Below the pieces are notes generated by a model. The model was not told where the DNA came from and searched no databases. It worked only from the letters and a program-made list of their open reading frames with translations. A stretch of DNA of 37,247 nucleotides from Caryophanales bacterium UBA2289 (GTDB lineage Bacteria > Bacillota_I > Bacilli_A > Izemoplasmatales > Hujiaoplasmataceae): positions 1-37,247 of the forward strand of contig DDWJ01000010.1 of assembly GCA_002345505.1 (NCBI GenBank), in the 5' to 3' direction. Made by a program: the position numbers and the translations under genes. Positions 21,724 to 29,598 of this stretch are shown here, one piece after another. Within the stretch, counting starts at the first letter, position 1. The number at the start of each line of letters is the position of its first letter.

Positions 21724-22218
21724 ATGTTAACACTCAAGATTTTACAACAATTCGAAAATCAAATTGCGAAAATTCAAAATCGTCCTGCATCTAGGGTTGT
21801 TATTAAGAATTTTCCAAAAGAAATCGAAAACGTTAAATCAATGTATAACTATCAAGATAACGAGATATTAATTAATAATGAAATGATGTTTCAAACATAT
21901 GATATTGAACTTGTAGGAATTGTTTTTCATGAGGGTAGACATGCGTTTCAGTGGTACCAAATAAAAAACCCAAACTTAGCGATTGAGGAAGAAGATATGC
22001 TTAGAATTTGGGAGAAAGAATTTTTGGATTATGATCAGAATTTAGCTAACGAAAATGATTCAAAATATTATTTAAAGAGTATTGAAATTGACGCAGTCGC
22101 TTATACAGATTTAAATCTTAGATCGATGACTAAGGTCGGTTTAGAAATTATCGAAGAAATGAAAGAATTTGTAAAAGTAAGACAAACGGATATATTAAAT
22201 AAAGAAACGATATTTTAA
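21724..22218 (+). CDS. Small zincin-like protein with an HEGRH motif
   Basis: A 164-residue cytoplasmic protein with the metalloprotease-type zinc motif FHEGRHAFQWYQ (His69, Glu70, His73) and, downstream, SIEIDAVAYTD with Glu121 or Asp123 as the likely third ligand. This H-E-x-R-H-A-x-Q plus E-x-D-A-x-A arrangement occurs in small uncharacterised zincins, some of them in phages and mobile elements. Nothing mobile surrounds it here. The flanking sequence ASRVVIKNF and SMYNYQDNEILINNEM gives the beta strands typical before the zinc helix. AAAGGAG precedes ATG 21724. Own extended -10 promoter. Peptidase activity is likely but the substrate is unknown. Confidence 0.7.
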   Translation: MLTLKILQQFENQIAKIQNRPASRVVIKNFPKEIENVKSMYNYQDNEILINNEMMFQTYDIELVGIVFHEGRHAFQWYQIKNPNLAIEEEDMLRIWEKEFLDYDQNLANENDSKYYLKSIEIDAVAYTDLNLRSMTKVGLEIIEEMKEFVKVRQTDILNKETIF

Positions 22219-22296
22219 ATATATTTTGCTTTTATAATTTTTAATGGTTATTAATTACTTTTTGTTGAGAAACAATCTTTATTTTATTTTTATATT

Positions 22297-22305
22297 TGCT
22301 ATAAT
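22297..22305 (+). promoter_or_regulatory. Extended -10 promoter of the rubredoxin gene
   Basis: TGCTATAAT, with TATAAT at 22300-22305 and no clear -35. It overlaps an upstream in-frame ATG at 22244, so the hydrophobic N-terminal extension from that codon is not translated. Confidence 0.65.
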
Positions 22306-22339
22306 ATTTATAGAAACTATAAAAGGAGGAATAATTTTT

Positions 22340-22498
22340 ATGAAATATGTATGTGATGTATGTGGATGGATTTATGATCCTGAATTAGGAGATCCAGATG
22401 GTGGAATCGAACCAGGAACTGCTTTTGAAGATATTCCTGAAGATTGGGTATGCCCTGAATGTGGAGTGACTAAAGAAAACTTTAGCCCACTTGACTAA
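22340..22498 (+). CDS. Rubredoxin
   Basis: A 52-residue one-iron electron carrier. The iron ligands are in YVCDVCGWIYDP and WVCPECGVTKENF (CxxC pairs), with the usual GDPDGGIEPGTAFEDIPEDW between them. Length is exactly that of classical rubredoxins. AAAAGGAGG lies before ATG 22340. In anaerobes it usually supplies electrons to oxygen- or peroxide-reducing proteins (rubrerythrin, flavodiiron protein); none is encoded in this window. It is followed after 12 bases by mscL, probably in one operon. Confidence 0.95.
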   Translation: MKYVCDVCGWIYDPELGDPDGGIEPGTAFEDIPEDWVCPECGVTKENFSPLD

Positions 22499-22510
22499 AA
22501 GGATTAGCTT

Positions 22511-22903
22511 ATGAAAAAATTCTTTCAAGAGTTTAAGGCTTTTATTGCTAAAGGAAATGCTTTAGATTTAGCCGTTGGTTTGGTTATAGGTACCGCTTTT
22601 AATGCAATCATTAAGAGTCTGGTAGCTGATATAATCACTCCATTAATCAGTTTATTATTTAAAGCTGATTTATCAAACATGTTTGTGGTGTTAAGAGGTA
22701 ATGCTACATTTGTTGCTGGAGAATGGATTTTAAGTGAAGATGCAGTATTATTAACTTATGGTAATTTTATTCAAGCTATCATTGACTTTATGATTATAGC
22801 ATTAGCTATTTTCTTAGCTTTAAAAGTTATCACTAAGTTTTCAAACAAATTGCAAAAAGTTAAAGATGCAATTGCGCCTAAGGATGAAGAAGTAAAAGAA
22901 TAA
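22511..22903 (+). CDS. mscL: Large-conductance mechanosensitive channel MscL
   Basis: A 130-residue membrane channel that opens under high membrane tension to release solutes during osmotic down-shock. The signature FIAKGNALDLAVGLVIGTAF and NAIIKSLVADIITPLISLLF covers the N-terminal amphipathic helix and first membrane helix. The second membrane helix is FIQAIIDFMIIALAIFLALK, followed by a cytoplasmic helix ending in acidic residues. Length is typical. The gap to the upstream rubredoxin gene is 12 bases and to the downstream gene 19. Confidence 0.95.
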   Translation: MKKFFQEFKAFIAKGNALDLAVGLVIGTAFNAIIKSLVADIITPLISLLFKADLSNMFVVLRGNATFVAGEWILSEDAVLLTYGNFIQAIIDFMIIALAIFLALKVITKFSNKLQKVKDAIAPKDEEVKE

Positions 22904-22922
22904 GAGAGAAGAGAAATTTATA

Positions 22923-23543
22923 ATGAAGAATATCGATATTTACAACTGGAAAAGAGGAAAGCATTATGACTATTTTAAGTCATTTGATAATTCTTCGTTT
23001 TCTGTCAATGTAAATATCGATATAACTTTGTTAATCGATAAGATTAAAGCGAGAAATTTAAAGTTTTTTCCATCCGTTTTATTTGTAATAATGAAGGGGA
23101 TGAATGAAGTAGAAGAATTAAAATACCGGATTAATGAGGAAAATGTTTTATTATATGATGTGATTCATCCGTCATATACTGTTTTAAATAATGATAAAAA
23201 TTTTGTTTTTTGTCATACGGAATATAGAGTTGATTTTATGAGTTTTTACAAACAGGTACTAACCGATATTGAAAAGGCTAAATCAGGGGATAACTTAGAA
23301 GATGAGGCTATGGATAATTTGGTATTTGTTTCTAGTGTTCCGTGGGTGAGTTTCAATAGTGTAAGTCATCCGTTTTCTAAGAATGAAAACTTAAGTATTC
23401 CAAGAGTAACGTTTGGAAAGTACTTTGAGAATAATGATAAAGTTTTATTACCTTTTTCAATTCAAGTTCATCATGGTTTATGTGATGGCTTGCATATTGG
23501 AAAGTTGCTTAATAATATTGAAAGTTCAATAATGATGTTTTAA
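22923..23543 (+). CDS. Chloramphenicol acetyltransferase-like protein
   Basis: A 206-residue protein of the CAT family of acetyl-CoA-dependent O-acetyltransferases. The C-terminal HHGLCDGLH carries the catalytic His (184, equivalent to His195 of CAT III) and the structural Asp188. The N-terminal region IDIYNWKRGKHYDYFKSF and the segment PSYTVLNNDKNFVFC are those of the family, and the length is usual (about 205-220). Whether it acetylates chloramphenicol cannot be told: many chromosomal CAT-like proteins in Firmicutes have other or unknown substrates. It sits at the end of a probable rubredoxin-mscL operon, not on a mobile element. Confidence 0.8.
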   Translation: MKNIDIYNWKRGKHYDYFKSFDNSSFSVNVNIDITLLIDKIKARNLKFFPSVLFVIMKGMNEVEELKYRINEENVLLYDVIHPSYTVLNNDKNFVFCHTEYRVDFMSFYKQVLTDIEKAKSGDNLEDEAMDNLVFVSSVPWVSFNSVSHPFSKNENLSIPRVTFGKYFENNDKVLLPFSIQVHHGLCDGLHIGKLLNNIESSIMMF

Positions 23544-23566
23544 TTAAAATTAAATATTTGCTAATT

Positions 23567-23716
23567 ATTTAGGTGTATAACAGGGAATTAGGTGAAAGTC
23601 CTAAACTGTGCCAGCAACCGTGTATGTCCGTTTATCTTATGTGATTTAGCCATTGCTTTTTAAAGAAGGTGAGAAGGCTGTAAGATTTAAGGCGAAGTCG
23701 GGAGACCTACCTAAAT
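23567..23716 (+). ncRNA. Cobalamin (B12) riboswitch
   Basis: The closing stem P1 pairs ATTTAGGT (23567-23574) with ACCTAAAT (23709-23716). Core elements in order are GGGAATTAGGTGAAAGTCC, GCCAGCAACCGTGT, the AGCCATTG B12-box region, GAAGGTGAGAAGGC and AGTCGGGAGACCTACC. No terminator hairpin lies between the aptamer and the start codon 30 bases downstream, and the Shine-Dalgarno AAGGGAG lies in that interval, so translational control is more likely than termination. It should repress the two genes that follow when cobalamin is plentiful. Confidence 0.92.
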
Positions 23717-23746
23717 TAATTAAATACATTAAGGGAGATTTAAACG

Positions 23747-24262
23747 ATGAAAGCTTTAAAAAGAATTGTACTGGGCTCTTTACTATTCTTGACAGTTGTG
23801 TTTTTGGGTGCATGTGATACCTCAACTACTACTGCAAGTACAGTAAATGAGACGACACAGGAAGTCACTACCAACGTGACTACTCAAGGAACAACGACTG
23901 AAGCAAAAACAATTGTAGTCGAGATTTATACCAATGGTGATAATCCGCTAACTACAGTTGTTGAAACTGAGTATGTTTCAAATTCCAAAGTTATTGCTTT
24001 TGATGAAGAAGACAATCTATTATCTTTATTAAGAGCTAACTTCACAGTTTATTGCGCTAATGCAAGTGGGGGAAAAGATGAAACATGTTCATATGATTCA
24101 GGATTCGGACGTTATCTAGTGGGGATTGATACCTTAGATGCAACGGCTATCACTAATGGCTATATATCATTTTATATTAATGGTAATTACGCTATGAGTG
24201 GTGTTGATGCAACACCTCTAGAAGACGGAAAGGTTTATAGTTTTAAACTTGAAACCTTCTAA
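23747..24262 (+). CDS. Cobalamin-regulated lipoprotein with a DUF4430-like domain
   Basis: A 171-residue secreted lipoprotein. The signal peptide ends in VFLGAC with the lipidated cysteine at residue 23, then a Thr-rich linker to about residue 52. The C-terminal ~115 residues resemble DUF4430, the domain shared with the C-terminal part of transcobalamin and intrinsic factor, with the diagnostic ending YISFYINGNYAMSGVDATPL and DGKVYSFKLE. The gene lies directly behind a B12 riboswitch and overlaps an S-component gene, so surface capture of cobalamin or a corrinoid is the likely role. AAGGGAG precedes ATG 23747. Confidence 0.82.
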   Translation: MKALKRIVLGSLLFLTVVFLGACDTSTTTASTVNETTQEVTTNVTTQGTTTEAKTIVVEIYTNGDNPLTTVVETEYVSNSKVIAFDEEDNLLSLLRANFTVYCANASGGKDETCSYDSGFGRYLVGIDTLDATAITNGYISFYINGNYAMSGVDATPLEDGKVYSFKLETF

Positions 24263-24764
24263 AAGAGAGTTAGTTAGAAGCATAACCTTAGCGGGTATGC
24301 TTCTAGCCATCCTTTTTGTTCAAGAACAGTTTCTTGTACTGATTCCCCAGTTTCAGTTTACCGTAGTGCTTGTAATCGTTTATGCAAGTATTTTCCCTTA
24401 TAAGATTTTAGTTCCTTTGATTGCTGCTTATGTATTGCTTGATAATATTTACATGGGTACGCTTAATTATTTATATTTTATTCCAATGCTTTTTGCTTGG
24501 GTTATGCTTGCGATTGTCGCAAGAAGAATTCGACATAAAGATTTTTATGTTCAAGTTATTTTAGCTATTGCCTTTGGTTTTGTTTATGGCTGGGTATATC
24601 TCCCGGCACGAATGATAGAACAAGGAGTAGGAATTTTTTGGTTATACTTAAAAATGGATTTACCTTTTGAGTTGATGATGGCCGCAAGCAATCTGATAAC
24701 AATGCTTATGGTTTATCAACCATTAAGATTTAGTTTAGAAAAATTAATGTTACATAAAGATTAA
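24249..24764 (+). CDS. ECF transporter S component, probably for cobalamin
   Basis: A 171-residue integral membrane protein with about five to six hydrophobic segments, the fold expected of energy-coupling-factor S components (substrate-binding subunits that use the shared EcfA/A'/T module encoded elsewhere). The segment LAGMLLAILFVQEQFLV near the N terminus is the usual first helix. Position behind a B12 riboswitch and a DUF4430-like lipoprotein gene indicates cobalamin or a precursor as substrate. The start is a TTG at 24249, 14 bases inside the upstream gene; the nearest Shine-Dalgarno-like GGAAAGG is rather distant, so translational coupling is probable. A later ATG (24297) would cut the first helix. 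Confidence 0.8.
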   Translation: MKPSKRELVRSITLAGMLLAILFVQEQFLVLIPQFQFTVVLVIVYASIFPYKILVPLIAAYVLLDNIYMGTLNYLYFIPMLFAWVMLAIVARRIRHKDFYVQVILAIAFGFVYGWVYLPARMIEQGVGIFWLYLKMDLPFELMMAASNLITMLMVYQPLRFSLEKLMLHKD

Positions 24765-24793
24765 AACGCGAGATATTTTCTCGCGTTTTATTT
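24763..24793. terminator. Bidirectional terminator between converging genes
   Basis: AAAACGCGAGA (24763-24773) and TCTCGCGTTTT (24779-24789) make a perfect stem with a 5-base loop. T runs flank it on both strands, so it can serve both the S-component gene (+) and clpB (-). Confidence 0.88.
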
Positions 24794-26906
24794 ATTTAGT
24801 ATTTATCTTAAATTGGCCATTTACTAGTTCTAAAATATATTTAGTATTTGGTTGAATATTAGATGTTATAATCGCTTTAGCTATTAGTGATTCGATATGG
24901 TGCTGAATAAATCTTTTTATTGGCCTTGCACCATAATCTGGATCATAAGCTTGTTCAAGAATTTCGTTCTTAACTTTGTCAGAGAACTCAATATCAATTT
25001 TCTGTGGTAATAATCTGGCTTGTAATTCGGATAGTAATTTATCCACAATTTTGACTTGTACAGTTTTTGATAATGGGTTAAAGATAATTATTTCATCAAT
25101 CCGGTTAATGAATTCCGGTTTGAAGTTTTGCTTTACTAGGTCCATTACTTTTTGTTTTGCTTGATCATCATTTGCGGTCAGGAACTTTGAGCCAATATTA
25201 CTAGTCATAATGATAATTGTGTTTCTAAAATCAATAACTCTACCTTGATTGTCGGTTAAACGGCCATCATCTAAGATTTGTAAGAGGACATTGAAGACCT
25301 CTGAGTGAGCTTTTTCAATTTCGTCGAATAAAACGATTGAATATGGTTTTCTTCTCACAGCCTCTGTTAGTTGACCGCCTTGATCATAACCGACATAACC
25401 TGGAGGAGCACCGATTAAACGTGATACAGAAAATCTTTCCATGTATTCACTCATATCAATTCTTACGATTTGATGTTCGTTAGAGAACAGTTGTTCAGCT
25501 AAAGATTTGGCTAATTCGGTTTTACCAACACCAGTTGGTCCTAAAAACATGAAGGAACCAATTGGTCGATTCTCGTTTTTAATTCCCGCTCTTTGTCTGA
25601 TAATCGCGTCACTTACTAAATTTACTGCTTCGTCCTGGCCAATAACTCTTTTTCTTAACTCATCGGCTAGGTTAATTAATTTATCTCTATCACCTTGCAT
25701 TAATTTCGCTACAGGGATGTGCGTCCATTTCGAGACGACTTCAGCGATGTTTTCTTCAGTTACAGTTTCAGAGATTAATTTATGATTGGTTGAGTTAGTT
25801 AACTTATTGATCTTGTTTTCTAATTCAGGTATTTTTGCATATTGAAGTTCGGCTGCTTTTGAATAGTCAGAATTATTATATGCGTTTTGAAGGTCTAGTT
25901 TTAAAGAATCTAGTTTTGCTTTAGCGTTCTTTACTTCTTCAAGTTCTTGTTTTTCTTTTTCCCAAATACTTCTAACTTCAGATTCTTCAGTTTTGAGATT
26001 AGCTAATTCTTGCTTTAAAGTTTTAAGTCTTGATTTTGAAAGTTCATCAGTTTCTTTTTCTAAAGCTCTCTTTTCAATTTCTAGTTGCATTATCCTTCTT
26101 GTGATATCATCAAGCTCAGCTGGCATTGAATCAATTTCTAATCTGATGGAAGCAGAAGCCTCATCAATTAGATCGATTGCTTTATCTGGTAAGAAACGGT
26201 CAGTAATATAACGATTTGATAAGGTTACGGCCGCAATTATAGCTTCATCATGAATATGAACGCCGTGATGTGTTTCGAACTTTTCCTTAAGACCTCTTAA
26301 GATTGAAATTGAATCTTCGACTGAAGGTTCGTTTATTAATACTTTTTGTAGTCTTCGTTCTAAAGCATTGTCTTTTTCAATATAAAGACGGTATTCATTA
26401 AGCGTAGTTGCACCGATACAATGGAGTTCACCTCTAGCTAACATTGGTTTTAACATATTTGATGCATCCATCGCACCTTCAGTTTTACCAGCTCCGACAA
26501 TCATATGAATTTCATCGATGAAAAGAATGATTTGACCGTCTGAGGATTGAACTTTCTTTAATACTGCTTTAAGTCTTTCTTCGAATTCGCCTCGGTATTT
26601 TGCGCCGGCTACTAGCGCAGCTAAATCAAGTTCGTAGATGATTTTGTCTTTCAATCCTAAAGGGACGTCTTTTTCCACTATTCGCGTTGCTAAACCTTCT
26701 ACTATAGCGGTTTTACCAACGCCAGGTTCTCCGATTAAAACAGGATTGTTTTTGGTTCTTCTCGATAAGATTTTGATAATTCTTCGGATTTCTTCATCTC
26801 TACCGATAACCGGATCAATCTTACCTTTTTTTACTGCTTCATTGATATTTCGACCAAACTTTTCTAAGATGTTTTGATCATTTTCATAATTAGGTTCTTG
26901 ATACAT
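24792..26906 (-). CDS. clpB: Chaperone ClpB (protein disaggregase) without the N domain
   Basis: A 704-residue AAA+ disaggregase working with DnaK on heat-aggregated proteins. The first AAA module has Walker A GEPGVGKT (59-66) and Walker B IILFIDEIHMIVGAG. A long charged coiled-coil M domain (about 265-375), diagnostic of ClpB against ClpA/ClpC, follows. The second module has GPTGVGKT near 455 and SIVLFDEIEKAH, and the C terminus YDPDYGARPIKRFI. The protein begins just before the first AAA module, so the ~150-residue Clp N domain of full-length ClpB is absent, as in several Mollicutes. AAGGAGG precedes the ATG at 26906. A CIRCE operator covers its promoter, so HrcA repression is expected. Confidence 0.95.
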   Translation of the reverse strand: MYQEPNYENDQNILEKFGRNINEAVKKGKIDPVIGRDEEIRRIIKILSRRTKNNPVLIGEPGVGKTAIVEGLATRIVEKDVPLGLKDKIIYELDLAALVAGAKYRGEFEERLKAVLKKVQSSDGQIILFIDEIHMIVGAGKTEGAMDASNMLKPMLARGELHCIGATTLNEYRLYIEKDNALERRLQKVLINEPSVEDSISILRGLKEKFETHHGVHIHDEAIIAAVTLSNRYITDRFLPDKAIDLIDEASASIRLEIDSMPAELDDITRRIMQLEIEKRALEKETDELSKSRLKTLKQELANLKTEESEVRSIWEKEKQELEEVKNAKAKLDSLKLDLQNAYNNSDYSKAAELQYAKIPELENKINKLTNSTNHKLISETVTEENIAEVVSKWTHIPVAKLMQGDRDKLINLADELRKRVIGQDEAVNLVSDAIIRQRAGIKNENRPIGSFMFLGPTGVGKTELAKSLAEQLFSNEHQIVRIDMSEYMERFSVSRLIGAPPGYVGYDQGGQLTEAVRRKPYSIVLFDEIEKAHSEVFNVLLQILDDGRLTDNQGRVIDFRNTIIIMTSNIGSKFLTANDDQAKQKVMDLVKQNFKPEFINRIDEIIIFNPLSKTVQVKIVDKLLSELQARLLPQKIDIEFSDKVKNEILEQAYDPDYGARPIKRFIQHHIESLIAKAIITSNIQPNTKYILELVNGQFKINTK

Positions 26907-26936
26907 AATAAACCTCCTTTTTAAGAAATCAAATAT

Positions 26937-26965
26937 ATTATATACCCATTAATTAGCACTGTCAA
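26937..26965 (-). promoter_or_regulatory. Consensus promoter of clpB
   Basis: On the minus strand TTGACA (26965-26960), a 17-base spacer and TATAAT (26942-26937): a full match to the sigma-A consensus. The -35 hexamer lies inside the CIRCE element. Confidence 0.9.
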
Positions 26966-26979
26966 GCGTTGAGTGCTAA
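26953..26979. promoter_or_regulatory. CIRCE operator (HrcA site) upstream of clpB
   Basis: Half-sites TTAGCACTG (26953-26961) and GAGTGCTAA (26971-26979) with the canonical 9-base spacer; one base differs from the TTAGCACTC-N9-GAGTGCTAA consensus. Confidence 0.93.
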
Positions 26980-27004
26980 TAATTTGGTTATTACCTTTCT
27001 ATGG

Positions 27005-27033
27005 TTGTAAAATAAGCGGTTTATTGTTATAAT
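27005..27033 (+). promoter_or_regulatory. Promoter of the dihydrolipoyl dehydrogenase gene
   Basis: TTGTAA (27005-27010), 17-base spacer, TATAAT (27028-27033) with the TG extension. Confidence 0.75.
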
Positions 27034-27071
27034 TTTATTGTTGTTAGAATTGACTTTTAGGAGGAATTATT

Positions 27072-28475
27072 ATGAGCAAAGTATTAAATCCTGATATTTT
27101 AGTTATCGGAGCTGGACCTGGTGGATATGTCGCAAGTATCTATGCAGCTAAGAAAAATAAATCCGTCATTTTAGTCGACGGAAGATGGATAGGCGGAGCT
27201 TGTTTAAACGAGGGATGTATTCCTACAAAAGCTTTAGTGAAATCAGCAGAATTATATCAAGATATTTTAAATAGCGATAAACATGGAATTAACTTAGAAA
27301 ATCCTCAAGTTAATTTGGCAAAAATTATCGAGAATAAAGATGAAGTCAAAGGAAAGCTTATTTCCGGGATAGAGTATCTGTTAAAGAAATATAATGTTGA
27401 AACTTTAAAAGGTTATGCTAGTTTTATTAATGATAATAAAGTAACGGTTAAGACTGATGAAGAAGAGTTTGTTATCGAAGCTAAGGATATAATAATTGCA
27501 ACGGGGTCAAAGACAAAACATTTACCGCTTGAGGGGATGAAACAGGACAATGTGTTTGATTCAGAAAAATTGCTTAATAATACTCATTTACCAAAATCAA
27601 TGACAGTTATTGGTGGAGGTATAATCGGGATGGAGTTTGCTTTTATCTATGCGAACTTAGGAGTTAAGGTAAATGTTGTTGAGTTTTTACCACGAATCTT
27701 GCCAAGTGTTGAAAAGGATGTAGCTTTAAGGCTTGTGAGGTTTGCTAAACAATTAAATATAGATATCTATACTTCAAGCGCGGTTAAAAGCGTTCAAAAG
27801 TCTGATGAAGGTTTGAGAGTTAATTTCGAAAGAAAAGAGAAATTAGAGTATTTAGATAGCGAATATGTTTTAGAGGCAGTTGGAAGAGGACCAAATATCG
27901 ATGGTTTAGGTCTGGAAAACACCTCAATTAATCATGAAGCAAAAACTGGAATTAAAGTTGATGAATTCATGAGAACTAATGTAAGTAATGTTTATGCAAT
28001 TGGAGATGTGACTAATATTATGCAACTAGCGCATGTTGCATCACACCAAGCAATAGTAGCAGTTGATAATATCTTAGGTTTAGAAAAGAAGATGCATTAT
28101 GACGCTATTCCTTCAGTAATATTTACTTCACCAAGCATTGCTACAGTGGGAGTAAGCGAGGAATATGTAAAAGAAAACGGAATTGATTATGAGGTTGTTA
28201 AGACTCCTTATTCAGCTAATGGAAAAGCGCTGATTTTAGAGTCAGAAACTGGATTTATCAAATTATTAAGAAGTAAAGAAACAAAGAAACTTATCGGCGC
28301 AACAGTCTTTGGTAAAGAAGCGGAAAACTTAATTGCTAGTTATACAATAGCAATTACAAACAAGTTGGATGCCGATGACTTAAAAGCAACAGTTTTTGCT
28401 CATCCGACTATTCAAGAATTAGTTCATGAATCAGTTTTAGGTTTAGAAAAGGAAGCTATTCATTTCGTAGATTAG
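27072..28475 (+). CDS. lpdA: Dihydrolipoyl dehydrogenase-like flavoprotein
   Basis: A 467-residue FAD-dependent pyridine-nucleotide disulfide oxidoreductase. The FAD-binding GAGPGG is at 13-18, the redox-active disulfide is Cys44/Cys49 in GGACLNEGCIPTKAL, the NAD motif is VIGGGIIGMEFAF, the second FAD motif is YAIGDVT, and the C-terminal AHPTIQEL supplies the catalytic His. It normally reoxidises lipoyl groups of 2-oxoacid dehydrogenase or glycine cleavage complexes. No E1, E2 or lipoyl-protein gene is adjacent, and the branched-chain 2-oxoacid route in this window is ferredoxin-dependent, so its partner must lie elsewhere. GGAGG precedes ATG 27072. Another disulfide reductase function cannot be fully excluded. 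Confidence 0.88.
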   Translation: MSKVLNPDILVIGAGPGGYVASIYAAKKNKSVILVDGRWIGGACLNEGCIPTKALVKSAELYQDILNSDKHGINLENPQVNLAKIIENKDEVKGKLISGIEYLLKKYNVETLKGYASFINDNKVTVKTDEEEFVIEAKDIIIATGSKTKHLPLEGMKQDNVFDSEKLLNNTHLPKSMTVIGGGIIGMEFAFIYANLGVKVNVVEFLPRILPSVEKDVALRLVRFAKQLNIDIYTSSAVKSVQKSDEGLRVNFERKEKLEYLDSEYVLEAVGRGPNIDGLGLENTSINHEAKTGIKVDEFMRTNVSNVYAIGDVTNIMQLAHVASHQAIVAVDNILGLEKKMHYDAIPSVIFTSPSIATVGVSEEYVKENGIDYEVVKTPYSANGKALILESETGFIKLLRSKETKKLIGATVFGKEAENLIASYTIAITNKLDADDLKATVFAHPTIQELVHESVLGLEKEAIHFVD

Positions 28476-28491
28476 AAAGAAAGTGATATTT

Positions 28492-29598
28492 GTGATTTAT
28501 CTTGATTACAGTGCAACAACCCCAGTTGATGAAAGAGTATTACAAATGTTTGTTGAAGACAATAAACATTTTTTTGCTAACAGTAACTCTGTTCATTACT
28601 TAGGAAGAGAAGTTAAAGATAAAATTGATAAGTCAACCTTTGATATAATTAATCTTTTCGGATTAAGCGGTTTTGATCTTGTTTATACTAGTGGAGCTTC
28701 AGAGTCAAATAACCTAGCGATTAAAGGTGTTGCTTTGGATAGTTTAAAAAAGAAGATTATTACCTCAAATTTTGAACATTCTTCAGTAATTAGTTGTTTA
28801 AGTTATTTAGCTAAAAAAGGTTATGAGATTGAAGTCGTAGATAATGATGAGTTTGGTTTGGTTGATTTAGTTGATTTAGAAAACAAACTTGATGAATTTA
28901 CTTGTTTAGTGACAATTGGAGCGGTTAATTCGGAAACTGGTATTGTTCAAGATATAAAGAGAATTAGTGAGGTTATTAAATCTCATTCAGGCGTACTTTT
29001 CCATAGCGACATGACTCAAGCTATTGGCAAAGTTGAAATTGATTTAAAAAATTGCGACTTAATTAGTTTTTCGGCACATAAGTTTTACGGATTAAAAGGT
29101 GTTGGTGGTTTATTTATTAGGAAAGGTATTTCTTTAACCCCGATTATTCATGGTGGTAGAAGTTTATCTAAATATAGATCAGGAACTCCAGCTAATCCAC
29201 TGATATTTTCCGTGTTAAATGCTTTAAAGTTTACTGTTAACGAACTTAAGGAACGACTAAAAAGTGTAAATGAAATACATGATTATTTATTGTCTCGGTT
29301 AAACGGATTAGAAGATGTTGTATTGAACTCAAATAAATATTCCTGTCCGCAAATTGTCAATGTCTCATTCTTGAGAATCTCAAGTCGTAATCTCCAACAA
29401 GAATTATCTAAACGGGGTATTTATCTATCCACAACCACTGCTTGTGCATCGGGAAATGAACAGAGCTTAATAGTTGCTAAGTTGACAAATTCAGAAGAAA
29501 GAGCTAAGAGTGCAGTAAGAATTTCTCTGTCACACTTAACTACAAAAGAAGAGATTGATCAACTTATAGAAGCGTATTTGGAGATTGTTAAACTATGA
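28492..29598 (+). CDS. Cysteine desulfurase (NifS/IscS family)
   Basis: A 368-residue PLP enzyme that takes sulfur from cysteine for iron-sulfur clusters or tRNA thiolation. The opening IYLDYSATTPVDERV, the His of NFEHSSV, the PLP lysine in SFSAHKFYGLKG (Lys197) and the catalytic Cys318 in STTTACASGNEQ are all present. The short active-site loop fits class I enzymes. GTG 28492 is chosen, since AAAGTGAT lies just before it and the product then starts in the usual way; GTG 28483 would add three residues. No IscU/SufU or thiI gene is adjacent. The end overlaps a thioredoxin-like gene by 4 bases (ATGA). Confidence 0.88.
   Translation: MIYLDYSATTPVDERVLQMFVEDNKHFFANSNSVHYLGREVKDKIDKSTFDIINLFGLSGFDLVYTSGASESNNLAIKGVALDSLKKKIITSNFEHSSVISCLSYLAKKGYEIEVVDNDEFGLVDLVDLENKLDEFTCLVTIGAVNSETGIVQDIKRISEVIKSHSGVLFHSDMTQAIGKVEIDLKNCDLISFSAHKFYGLKGVGGLFIRKGISLTPIIHGGRSLSKYRSGTPANPLIFSVLNALKFTVNELKERLKSVNEIHDYLLSRLNGLEDVVLNSNKYSCPQIVNVSFLRISSRNLQQELSKRGIYLSTTTACASGNEQSLIVAKLTNSEERAKSAVRISLSHLTTKEEIDQLIEAYLEIVKL

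Noticed and set aside
22244..22339. Hydrophobic N-terminal extension of rubredoxin, resembling a membrane anchor
   Set aside because: The extended -10 box (22297-22305) and the strong AAAAGGAGG site show that translation starts at 22340, which gives a rubredoxin of standard length.
22923..23543. Acquired chloramphenicol-resistance gene
   Set aside because: There is no mobile context, base composition matches the neighbours and it follows mscL closely; a chromosomal CAT-like enzyme of unknown substrate is the safer call.
24976..26877. Several plus-strand ORFs opposite clpB
   Set aside because: They mirror clpB motifs (for example the complement of the P-loops) and have no start signals; clpB is complete on the minus strand.
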